A stretch of DNA of 64,000 nt from Bugula neritina (Eukaryota > Bryozoa > Gymnolaemata > Cheilostomatida > Bugulidae), in assembly GCA_964035545.1 (NCBI GenBank), contig OZ037766.1:32901773-32965772 (forward strand), in the 5' to 3' direction. Position numbers and translations under genes: made by a program. Under the pieces are notes generated by a model. That model searched no databases. It was not told the origin of the DNA and saw only the letters and a list, made by a program, of their open reading frames with translations. Below are positions 24,258 to 34,559 of the stretch, piece by piece (position 1 is the stretch's first letter; every line of letters starts with the position of its first letter).

Positions 24258-25499
24258 AATGTAAATACTCCTGTACTCTGTGTGTAAGTACTCCTGTACT
24301 CTGTGTGTAAGTACTCCTGTACTCTGTATGTAAATACTCCTGTACTCTGTATGTAAGTACTCCTGTACTCTGTATGTAAGTACTCATGTACTCTGTGTGT
24401 AAGTACTCCTGTACTCTGTGTGTAAGTACTCCTGTACTCTGTATGTAAGTACTCATGTACTCTGTGTGTAAGTACTCCTATACTCTGTATGTAAGTACTC
24501 CTGTACTCTGTGTGTAAGTATTCCTGTACTCTGTATGTAAGTACTCCTGTACTTTGTGTGTAAGTACTCCTGTACTCTGTATGTAAGTACTCCTGTACTC
24601 TGTATGTAAGTACTCCTGTACTTTGTGTGTAAGTACTCCTGTACTCTGTATGTAAGTACTCCTGTACTCTGTATGTAAATACTCCTGTACTCTGTATGTA
24701 AGTACTCCTGTACTCTGTATGTAAGTACTCATGTACTCTGTGTGTAAGTACTCCTGTACTCTGTGTGTAAGTACTCCTGTACTCTGTATGTAAGTACTCA
24801 TGTACTCTGTGTGTAAGTACTCCTGTACTCTGTGTGTAAGTACTCCTGTACTCTGTGTGTAAGTATTCCTGTACTCTGTATGTAAGTACTCCTGAACTTT
24901 GTGTGTAAGTACTCCTGTACTCTGTATGTAAGTACTCCTGTACTCTGTGTGTAAATACTCCTGTACTCTGTATGTAAGTACTCCTGTACTCTGTATGTAA
25001 GTACTCATGTACTCTGTGTGTAAGTACTCCTGTACTCTGTGTGTAAGTACTCCTGTACTCTGTATGTAAGTACTCATGTACTCTGTGTGTAAGTACTCCT
25101 ATACTCTGTATGTAAGTACTCCTGTACTCTGTGTGTAAGTATTCCTGTACTCTGTATGTAAGTACTCCTGTACTTTGTGTGTAAGTACTCCTGTACTCTG
25201 TATGTAAATACTCCTGTACTCTGTATGTAAGTACTCCTGTACTTTGTGTGTAAGTACTCCTGTACTTAGTGTGTAAGTACTCCTGTATTCTGTATGTAAG
25301 TACTTCTGTACTCTGTATGTAAGTACTCCTGTACTCTGTATGTAAGTACTCCTGTACTCTGTATGTAAGTACTCCTGTACTCTGTATGTAAGTACTCATG
25401 TACTCTGTATGTAAGTACTCCTGTACTCTGTGTGTAAGTACTCCTGTACTCTGTATGTAAGTACTCCTGTACTCTGTATGTAAGTACTCCTGTACTGTA
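24258..25499. repeat. 23-bp satellite, about 54 copies
   Basis: The same unit family as at 6293-6895, roughly doubled in copy number. Recurrent variant patterns (ACTCATGTACTCTG, GTATTCCTGTACTC, ACTTTGTGTG) show block duplications inside the array. The 448-, 199- and 80-codon minus-strand frames are repeat translations. Confidence 0.9.
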
Positions 25500-26029
25500 T
25501 TAAATTTTGTTCTATGCAATATACTGACTTTGTTAAACAATTAAGTGGAGGAGTTTGTTTCTCCTATTGCTTAGGTATAGGTCATGCTACTGGTCTGTGT
25601 TGGAAATGGGACAACTCTTAAAACAACTCTTATGAACAGATAAGATTAATATAGTGTATTAATTTCTTTCAAGCATAATTTCTATCTTTTATTAAATCAC
25701 AAAGATACATAAACTTTCAACATGCAAATATTGTAACTCAGTGTATACCCGACACTTACACTATCAAATAATACAATATACTACATTTCATACCATATAA
25801 CATTACGGCCATATCATATTACAGCAATATTATATCACAAGCAATTAATATCGCAGCCCTATTATATCATGTTTGAGTATATGTTTCTCATCTATATCTG
25901 AGATTTCTATTTTGATAAGCGAATCAACTGCCAGTACAGTAGCTGTTGTTTAGTAAGTAGAGCACCCAAAGCCTCCCATCTCTTAAATCACACAGCTATT
26001 GCATGATATAAGGCTAATGGTTAAATAAA
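25500..26029. other. Intergenic DNA upstream of deaminase B2
   Basis: Collinear with 6896-7429. No gene is seen. Confidence 0.45.
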
Positions 26030-26124
26030 ACAAGGTAGGCGGAGCTTACATCAAGTAACCAATAGTTGAATGCAGGAGTTAGGTATTTAAGGAGCTGCAT
26101 GCTTACAGCTTACTCGTTCTTCAG
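26030..26124 (+). promoter_or_regulatory. Conserved promoter of deaminase B2
   Basis: Matches the A2 promoter: GGCGGAGCTTACAT, a CCAAT box at 26059-26063 and TATTTAAGG at 26084-26092. The flanking bases have diverged more than these boxes. Confidence 0.5.
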
Positions 26125-26760
26125 ATGGGAACTCAATTCAGAGAACAAACAACTTTACAGTCAATTGACATAATATTTTCTATTAATTCACTTTTAAAAG
26201 AGTTACACTTTACAGCTAGTAACAGAAGAGGACAAATTATGGTAGTACACGAGGTTGAAGTAATTAAGGATGAAAGAGGGCGTGCCTTTAATTCTATAGT
26301 TTTACATAAATTTAATAATAAAGAATATGTTAATAAACGTTTTAATGAATGCTCTGAATCATTAAAATCAAAAGTAAAAAAATATACTAGATTTAAAGAA
26401 TTTAAAACTAAAAAACTAAAAGTTCACACTGAATTACAGTTTATATTGGAAGATAGTATCAATTATATACGTAGCGACAGGCTTTATATAATATACTCTT
26501 ATTATATTCCTTGTGCTGGGAATAAGAGTAGTATTGTATCCTGTGCTGAGAAATTGGTTCAGTTTGTGAACGATTATAATATCAATATAATAGTTGTCTA
26601 TAGTGATGATCATGATAATACAGATGTTAATAAATCCTTAGAAATATTGAAAGGAGGAAACATCAAAACAATGTTTTTAGATAAAATAAATATTATCCCA
26701 ATTATAAGTAGTGAAATAGAATATGAAATAGATAGGTTGTGCAAAAAGAAATTATTGTAG
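26125..26760 (+). CDS. AID/APOBEC-like deaminase, type 2 (B2)
   Basis: A single-exon protein of 211 residues, paralogue of A2. The zinc signature is H101-T102-E103, P129-C130 and C140, again C-x9-C, within YIIYSYYIPCAGN. It shares the N-terminal block ending RGQIMVV with A2 and carries a longer charged loop (KEFKTKKLK) before the HTE. Its C-terminus extends about 25 residues beyond A2, ending in a basic helix (LCKKKLL). The helix after the zinc site has SLEILKGGN, as in A2. No signal peptide is visible. The downstream region (26760-27050) is extremely A-rich. Predicted intracellular deaminase, substrate unknown. Confidence 0.84.
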   Translation: MGTQFREQTTLQSIDIIFSINSLLKELHFTASNRRGQIMVVHEVEVIKDERGRAFNSIVLHKFNNKEYVNKRFNECSESLKSKVKKYTRFKEFKTKKLKVHTELQFILEDSINYIRSDRLYIIYSYYIPCAGNKSSIVSCAEKLVQFVNDYNINIIVVYSDDHDNTDVNKSLEILKGGNIKTMFLDKINIIPIISSEIEYEIDRLCKKKLL

Positions 26761-27179
26761 TTTATAAAAATAACATAAATTTAAAAAAAGATTTAAAAAG
26801 AAATTTTAAAATTTTTTAAAAACATAAACAAAATTAAAACAAATTACAAAAACTTTAAAAAAAAAATTTAAAATAGATGTGTTGTGCAATAAAAAGTTAT
26901 TGTAGTTTATAAAATTAAAATAAATTTAAAAAATATTTACAAAACAAAACTTAAATAAATATAAAACATATCCAAAAAAATGAAATTCAAATAAATTTAA
27001 ATAAATTAAATAAAATTTAAAGTAAACTAAATAGCATACACAACTTTACTTGAAATAAAATTTGTTTCAGCTTTTTAAACAACAGCTTAAAAGTTTAGCT
27101 GCACTCAATACTATGGAATATGAAGATCAATTTATTCAAAGCCAGGGAACTGTCAAAGGTTGTTTTCTGTTTTGGGTTT
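26761..27179. other. A-rich low-complexity DNA
   Basis: Mostly AAATTTAAA-type low-complexity sequence following deaminase B2, with a short imperfect repeat of the gene's own 3' end at about 26876-26940. No gene is seen. Confidence 0.5.
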
Positions 27180-27465
27180 AGAAGAGCGCTTACATTACAT
27201 ATGCGCAGTATGTATTGTGAAATTATCTATCTATAGTGGAACATTGGCCTACTGGGGAACGTCACCACTTAGAAGGGAGCTTACCATGCATATGTACAAT
27301 ATGTATTGTGAAAGTCACTATCTAAGTGGAGTATAGCCCTAGTGGGAAACGTTGCCACTTAGAAGAGAGTTTACAGTGCATATGTACAGTGTGTATTGTG
27401 AAATTTACCATCTAAAGCGGAATATAGACCTGCTGGGGAACCGCCACTTGAAAAAAGGGTAGTGC
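27180..27465. repeat. About 90-bp tandem repeat, three copies
   Basis: Same family and position as the four-copy repeat at 8235-8610. Confidence 0.7.
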
Positions 27466-27534
27466 GCCATTGTACCAACCTCAGAGGTGGTGTGGAATCG
27501 GTACACAGGCAATATAGCCTGATGAATAGCAATG

Positions 27535-27882
27535 ACACTTTAATTGTGACCCCTTAGTTATGACACTTTAGTTATGACACCTTAGTTGTGACACCTTAGC
27601 TGTGACACCTTAGTTGTGACACCTTAGTTGTGACACCTTAGTTGTGACACCTTAGTGTGACACCTTAGCTGTGACACCTTAGTTGTGACAACACCTTAGT
27701 TTTGACACCTTAGTTGTGACACCTTAGTGTGACACCTTAGTGTGACACCTCAGTTGTGACACCTTAGTGTGATACCTTAGCTGTGACACCTTATAGTTGT
27801 GACACCTTAGTTGTGACACCTTAGTTGTGACACCTTAGTTGTGACACCTTAGTGTGACACCTCAGTTGTGACACCTTAGTTG
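27535..27882. repeat. 14-bp array (GACACCTTAGTTGT)
   Basis: Same family as 8690-9295 with about 23 copies. The flanks match on both sides. Confidence 0.85.
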
Positions 27883-28221
27883 GACGGCAGATACTGGGGA
27901 AATGCTCTTACAACACATCTGTGCTGGCCGACAGCTTTGCTCTCTCAAATTCCAATGTAAAATGGTAGAATTTTGTCTCAAATTCTGGTTTTGGTATTTA
28001 GCTTTTAAAATATTCAACAACAAACAAATAATATTATGCTGTAAATATTCGCATGCTTTCCTTACCAACCTTTGCCTGAGTACTTTCTATAATAATTAGT
28101 TAACTTTTATTGTATTTGATGAGTGGCTACCTCTAGACATATGTCAAATCAAATAGCACACTATATTTGTTGCTGAGTAGATATTGCGCAATGACATAGT
28201 TTATTTACAGTGAATTATACA

Positions 28222-29520
28222 ATAGGGGAGAGTAGGGCTAGTTGGACCACATGCTCTAAATTTCCTTCTTTAAATCGTTACACTATTTTACCTCCTTTAC
28301 TTAAGAGGGTGTTAGGTGAAATACCTGCAGATGTCTTGAAATATATGGAATGAAAACAGAAGTTTTCAGGTGAGTATTTTTCACATTTTTTGCATAAAAA
28401 TTGAGCAAATTAAGAGTTCATTTGTTCATAAAAAGTTGCATAGATTCCCAAATGTCATTAGCCCAGTCAAGTAATTTCAGGCATGTGTATTGTCAACATG
28501 ATTTCAAAGTTGAGCAATGACAAAGTTGTAGAGATATATCATTCACAGCAGATATTGGCAATAGTTTGTAGCATGACAGTGTGGGGCTAGTTGAACCAGA
28601 TACAACTTGCCTTGCTAATTATTTCACTATGTTCATTACAATTGAGAGCACTAATTTGTGCATTTAAGTATGTCATTTTCTTAATTAAAATTTTTTTGCC
28701 CAATACCTAATACAAACATACATTTAGTCCTAAAACAATGAAAATGTAGGTGAACGGGGTAATTCAAATATTCTGCAAATGTTTTCAGAATGGTGAAAAA
28801 CTACATATAGGAAGCAAACAGAGGAACAGATAAGGAAAGCTTAACTACAGCAATGAATATGGTAAAGCAAGGCAGTGGGGTAAATCAACCACCATTAAGT
28901 TGAGATCCCTCAAACAGCCCTCTATGAAAGTAGATTATGGTCAGCTATGCTATGTATTTTCTGATGTCATATGAGAGGACCCGCTTCATTATATTTGTAT
29001 AAACTTGTTGAAGAATAAATTATGAAAAGGCAACTTTTAAAAGTTTTCCTTATATATACCTGCTGCTGTTTGAGTTTTAAAGCATCTTCTGTATATTGCC
29101 AACCTGTGAGATGTTAAATGGTTACAATGACATCACATCCAGAGTTTCTGTTATTTGTTTATGCCCATTTAATTTTATTTTTCATGTTTTTGTGTTATAA
29201 GTTAATCTTTAATAAATCACTTTTCAGTTCGCTAAATAGTGAAAACAATTTAATTACAAAATGCTGGCACTAATTCAACTTTCCCACAGTGCGTTTTAAA
29301 TTGCCACCGACCAGGCCGGTTGTGTCAAAAGACTTACAGGTAAAAATAGGCTCTGTCCTGTTGAATAAGTGTTTCTGCATTCAGATTTAATAGACAAAGA
29401 CAGCAACACATGACTGACTTTCATGGTGCTGGTCTTTGAATTGGCAATACATTTCTTCAAAACCTATAATGCTCAAAAAAAAATTTTTGGTTCAACTAGC
29501 CCCATCCTTCTCTACACTAC
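28222..29520. mobile_element. Non-autonomous DNA transposon with GGGGCTAGTT ends (copy 2)
   Basis: The left end GGGGAGAGTAGGGCTAGTTG and the inverted right end GAGAAGGATGGGGCTAGTTG form terminal inverted repeats of about 27 bases. It carries a 240-base internal segment (about 28517-28757) absent from the unit 1 copy. That segment itself contains GTGTGGGGCTAGTTGAACC, suggesting nested ends or an internal deletion in copy 1. No transposase frame is seen. Confidence 0.6.
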
Positions 29521-31230
29521 AACTGTTATGATAATCATAATGCGGTTAATAGAAATTATATAAGTGTAACTTAAGTAAGGTCACGGTAAAATTAATAATA
29601 AAAGAAATTAAAAAATCAAAAAAGTGATATAAATTACGTCATAACTTTCAGCAGTAATAATCCACCAGTTTTATTTAAAAGCACTCAACAATAATATTCT
29701 GGAAATAAAATAAATTGTGTTTCCATATAACAACTCTATACTAAAAAAATATATATGGTATACAAATTCGATAAAGAAATTGTCATAGCTGTTTAACTTG
29801 TATATATCTGTGGTTTGAATTCAAGATAAAAGCAGTAAATTTAATTTAGAGATGAACCTAGCTTCTATAAATAACTCAACAAATAACACACATGTATTAT
29901 ACAACACTGCAGTGCTGGAGTGTCACTATCAGTAGAGATACAATATTGTGTTCAAGTTGGTCTGTATTATGTCTAAAGATCATGGTATGTTGATATATAC
30001 AGATATGTCTGCTACAAGTCATTGCGAAAAAAGAAGCATGCTACTTTTCATTCATTGTATAAAGTATTCCCAGCACCATTCTGTAACTCAACTGCATGAT
30101 TTTAGATTTTGCTGATTGGAATGATAATGCACCCAGATGTAAGAGTAACTGGTGATTATATTATGGTAATGTCAATATGATAGTTCCTTAGAAATTGCTA
30201 TATTTTATAATAATTTTAGTAATGCTTATAAACTTATTACATAGTATTAGATTTATAATATATATGTAAGGACTTATATTACTAATAATATGTCTACATG
30301 TGGAATAATGACTCATATTTAAATAATGTAATTTTGTTGCATTCATTTGCAAAATGCTGTTTTATTGGTGTAACCATTACTTGTACATACTAGTTGTTTA
30401 TGCTCTTTATAATTCAACCATACCCACAGTAACTTGATGAGCCTAGCCATATGCAATGGGCTAAACTCTAATGTTTTACTGTCTATTATACAGCATCACT
30501 GAAAGTGAATAAAGGCCCCTCTAAGTGATGATGTATGACTATTCAGTAAAGAATCATGTATTAGTTCAGTGACATTCAATACTGTGCTGCTGTGAATATT
30601 TACATTGTAAAACTGTTGATATTTAATTAGTCATAATAATATGCTGAATATTTCAACTAAATGCACTTTTTTAAGACAAGATGAGGAGTGAAATAAAAAT
30701 TTTGTGCAACATGAATTTTTTTGTGCAATCAATTTCTCTTTCATATGGATTCAATATTTTAGGCAACTTATATTGTATGTTACAAAAAGCATTTTTACTG
30801 CTGTGCTCTGTGGGAACATGTTCACTTCAACCAATTCATTTGAATGCTGACTATGTAAATGCATCATAAATAATGCATAATAGTTATCAGTAACTTCTCT
30901 ATGTCAATACAGCAGACCCTTTCTCTAAACTCATAAGTTATCCATGCATATAGACTAAACAAGTTTAATATAGAAACCCGATTCTTCTATAGAAAATCTA
31001 TTAGTTTAGCTGCTGTCTCTGTGGCAACAAGACGTTGTTTACTTAATCAGTTCCCTTCAATCATTTCATTTGAATGCCTACTATGTAAATGCATCATAAA
31101 TAATACATAACCCCACTTTTCTATGTCAATACAGCAGACCCTTTCTCTAAACTCATAAAGTTATCCATGCATATAGACTAAACAAGTTTAATATAGAAAC
31201 CTGATTCTTCTATGGAAAATCTACTAGTTT
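29521..31230. other. Non-coding DNA, third copy of the 1.4-kb repeat with an insertion
   Basis: 29560-29970 and 30410-30970 match 10750-11890. About 430 bases between them are specific to this copy and hold no recognisable gene. 30960-31230 repeats the preceding segment again. Confidence 0.5.
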
Positions 31231-31236
31231 AGCTCA

Positions 31237-31660
31237 GTGGTTCCCAGTCTTTTTCATACTATTCCCCCTTTCATAAAGATTGACTATTAATTCCCTCTTC
31301 CTTTGAAGAGAATATAGAATGAGAATATATGATACAATGCAATATATTTTGTTCTATTATATTTGCATATAATATAATTATTATAATTTAGCAATATTAT
31401 TGTTATTTTAATGCTATAAAACACAGAGCAGTCCAATTATTAATGTTATGGCTTCAGTTGATGCTTTTGTGCCAGCTTGCTTAAGCCTGGCTCTGTCTTT
31501 GACCAGCCCCAGCTTAAGTCACTCTGCAGGTTAAGGCAGTTTCTCTTCTCTTTGAATTGGTGAGAATCCTACCTCACACGGTTAGGTGGTGCTGAATGGC
31601 ACCAAAACTCTGCTTTGTCAGCTATGTGTGGGAAGAGTTTGCTTGTTGAAGCTCAGAATG
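31237..31660 (-). mobile_element. Decayed hAT transposon 3' end
   Basis: On the minus strand, about 31650-31490 encodes a broken version of the hAT transposase C-terminal region: VLVPFSTT followed after a stop by PCEVGFSP, then a KDRARLKQAG-like stretch. Known hAT proteins have FSTT-CE-GFS at this place. Further along the same strand the sequence ends with GGGAACCACTG at 31237, which resembles hAT (Charlie-like) terminal repeats, CAGTGGTTC on the other strand. The 5' part of the element is not visible. Confidence 0.6.
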
Positions 31661-31663
31661 ATT

Positions 31664-31960
31664 TTAGGTTAAAATGGCGCATGTAAAAATGGCAAAGGTA
31701 ATAATGGCACAAATAGAAAAAGTAGGTAAAAACGGCACACTGATAATAATTTTTTTCAAAATCAAACCCCAAACCCTCCACTCCAAGTTCCCAGCCCTTG
31801 AACTCAAATCCCCACTTCCCAAACTCCAGGACCCCAAGTACAAACCCAAAACCCTTACCTCAAACTCCTTCATCAAACTCCAAACCCCCCACCTCAATAT
31901 TGGAAACCATGTGCCATTATTACACTTTTTCAATTTGTGCCATTATCACCTGTATAATTT
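31664..31960. mobile_element. MITE-like element with GGTAAAAATGGCAC ends (copy 2)
   Basis: Starts with GATTTTAGGT and AAAATGGC motifs and ends with GTGCCATTATTAC and GTGCCATTATCACC. The core is C-rich on this strand, like copy 1. Frames of 97 and 89 codons across it are accidental. Confidence 0.55.
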
Positions 31961-32224
31961 CTACTGAACACTACCCACAATACATCAATTGGGGAAGACT
32001 TCAAATCATCCTTCATTGCTGAATTGTGAACTAGCTCAATGAAATCTTCATGTAAATCCTCTGAAATCTTTTCAAAAAAGCGTTGCGATGGGTCACATAG
32101 CAAGTTAAGAATCTGCTCTTTCTTTTTGAGAAGTAGCTCAGAGAAATACGGTTAAAAGTCTAATAGAGGTTCAGAGAGATGCCCAGAAGTTTTTTGAAAA
32201 AAGAATCTGGAACAGGTGGTATCC

Positions 32225-32412
32225 GGTAAAAATGGGGCGGGTAAAAAGGGCACAGGTAATAATGGTACAAATGAAAAATTAAGTAAAAATGGCACATTTT
32301 CAATATTAGCATTGAAGATTTGAGTTGGGGGCTATAGGCGTTCATGATGGCGGGGGGGAGTTTAGAGATTTGGGAAAATTTAACACCAGTGTGCAATTTT
32401 TACCTAAAATCG
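32225..32412. mobile_element. MITE-like element with GGTAAAAATGGCAC ends (copy 3, inverted)
   Basis: Opposite orientation to copies 1 and 2. It ends with TTTTTACCTAAAATCG, the inverse of the start of copy 1, and keeps AAATTTAACACCAGTGTGC just inside that end. Confidence 0.55.
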
Positions 32413-32970
32413 GAACAGGTTCTTCTCCTATAAAAATTCATTGAGTGTGGGAAAGACACCATGTTTTTAATAAAAATACCACCACTTTAGTGTAACTTTA
32501 AAACGTTGCTGCTGCTATGAAAAGCAATGATATGATGATTGCACTCCTGCATTTTGTTTAGTTTTGCAAATATATTCACTAGGTATGTAGTATATAACAA
32601 TCCATAGAAATTGACTTGCATGCATGGCTGCTAAAAGTTGGCCTGTTGGTTTTTGCAAATCTTTTGACTTCCATTCGAAATAGCACAGCAAGCAGTTATG
32701 GTAGAGTAATTAATAAACACATTCATGTAGAAGAAAACTGAGATTGCAAAATATGGTTTGGTTACATAGATGAACTATTAGGTGAAGATTCAGGGCGCTT
32801 TCGGATTCCCTACGTAGTTACTTTTTAGTGTGAACAGAACAAAATATTTATTTCACTATTCATTCAATAATGTTTTAATTACACTGTTTATATTGTTCGA
32901 AGCTTCAAACTACTATTTCATGATATTTTAGCTTGGTTAGATCTTAGTCAATTTTAACCTATAAAATTAT

Positions 32971-32971
32971 A

Positions 32972-33054
<83 letters not shown>
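32971..33054. repeat. (TA)n microsatellite
   Basis: About 42 uninterrupted TA dinucleotides. Confidence 0.95.
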
Positions 33055-33059
<5 letters not shown>

Positions 33060-34005
33060 TGCTCAGCCAGAAATTTTGCAACTTTTTCTTTTAAAACAGT
33101 GAAATAAAAAAAAAATAAAATCCAAAGTTGATGACTCGTTATACGTGAAATATCAAACTATGTTAACAGTGGAGAGCCATAGAGATAGGCTGTGTTCTAA
33201 CAAATTTTGTGAAAATATCTTAGGGCGGCCGGGGGGGGGGGGCCTACGATTAATAGTATGCTTTTTCATAAGATGATAGAACACAGGCTCTGTCTGTCAC
33301 ATGACATGAATGCTGTTTAAACTGGAGATATTTTAGATAAAGTAGAAAATATTTATGTTATTCTTTGATCTACCAAAAACTTTCATCCCACATCAAATTT
33401 CTTTAAACTATGTTCATAGTTGAAACCAGAGATGATCTATTGAGAGCGGCGACTTTAAGGCATTGTCTGCTATTTTGATACTTATTTGTAGGAGGCGTGG
33501 CTCATATTACAATATGCTTATAGTGAATAGTTGCGTGATAAATTAATTTAGTTTTTAAGCCTTTGTTACATGTTTCCACAAAAGATTTATAATGATGATT
33601 ATAAATAAACTATTCAATTAAACAAATTATATTTTGTTATCAACAGACACCTCTTTTCATTGCAGGTTCAACTTGGGCACATTTTTACTGGCACTCAACA
33701 TGGTTGTAATTCATGACCTTAATCCATAGCGTTTTATACGTTCTAACTTTATGAACAAGTTCAAGAACAAATTGAAAAAACTTTCATTAAACAAATATTA
33801 TTAAATAAATTATTTAGTGATTGTTTGTATGACTAAAGGTGTGAACTAAGTCTTGGATAATATTTTTTTTAAATAATTAATCAAATAATAATAATTTCCT
33901 AAACTCTAAAAGATTTATAATATAATCAAGTTGAATAACTTTGAACTTTATAATATGAATCTATTAAGCTACACATGCATAATTATTAGTGATAATTAGA
34001 TGATT
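33055..34005. other. Intergenic DNA with G-run and dispersed repeat
   Basis: A GGCCG followed by about 12 G residues lies at 33228-33242. 33270-33380 (GATGATAGAACACAGGCTCT and following) is repeated almost exactly at 41190-41300. No gene is seen. Confidence 0.5.
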
Positions 34006-34029
34006 AAGCAATTTATTAAATTTTGCAGG

Positions 34030-34545
34030 AAACTCTACAGGTACAGACTGGAATTGCAAGCTATAGCATTGAAGGTGTTAATACAGGAATTCATGTTATG
34101 GGGTGAGGATTTCATAAATTTAAGGGTGTTATTTAGGGTTGGAAATAAGTCCTCATTAGCAGTTATAATACGGCACAACAAAGAAATTCTCTGTGACTGT
34201 CTACGCTTTCGTAAGGTTTCTAGGCCTAGGTCAAATTTGGCATCTGTTACCGATACTTCTCTACCCTTTAAATTTTTAATGAGCCGTACAGCCTTATTTT
34301 GAGTAACTTCTAATTTTGTTATCAGACTTTCACTGCATGGGTGCCATACTTCAGCAGCATATTCCAGGAGAAGTCTATACGGAAATTTCAACATTTTCTG
34401 GGCCATTTCCTATAAACCTGACCAGTCCTAACACTCTTTATGCCTCTAAGATTACACTTTTGACATGCTGGTTCCATTTCAAATCTGCTGATAACAATAT
34501 TCCAAGATATTTTACAATTCCAACTCTATTCAGGAATCATCTCCT
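34030..34545 (-). mobile_element. LINE (non-LTR retrotransposon) 3' ORF2 relic
   Basis: The minus strand encodes YLGILLSADLKWNQHV, then after a stop and a frame change LLLEYAAEVWHPCSE and ITKLEVTQNKAVRLI. These match the conserved region after the reverse transcriptase of jockey/CR1-type LINEs (YLG-W-H, LEYA-VW-P, LE-Q--A-R). The frame is interrupted and no RT core or 5' part is present, so this is a dead, truncated copy. Confidence 0.75.
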
Positions 34546-34559
34546 AATTTATACGTAAA

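Noticed and set aside
24194-25540. 448-codon minus-strand frame with repeats such as EYLHTEYRSTY (also 6227-6931)
   Set aside because: It is a translation of a 23-base satellite whose unit has no stop in any phase. The repeat has a 23-residue period spanning all three phases, as expected by chance structure, and there is no unique sequence or initiation context.
9317-28099. Small ORFs of 61-65 codons conserved between units (9317-9502 and 27902-28099)
   Set aside because: Similarity continues at DNA level on both sides and the frames diverge in length by indels. This fits a segmental duplication rather than a protein under selection.
31664-32022. Proline/lysine-rich plus frames in the C-rich segment
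   Set aside because: The segment is the core of a MITE-like element present in three copies without a conserved frame.
34000-34558. Plus-strand frames of 100 and 80 codons
   Set aside because: They are antisense to a recognisable LINE relic on the minus strand.
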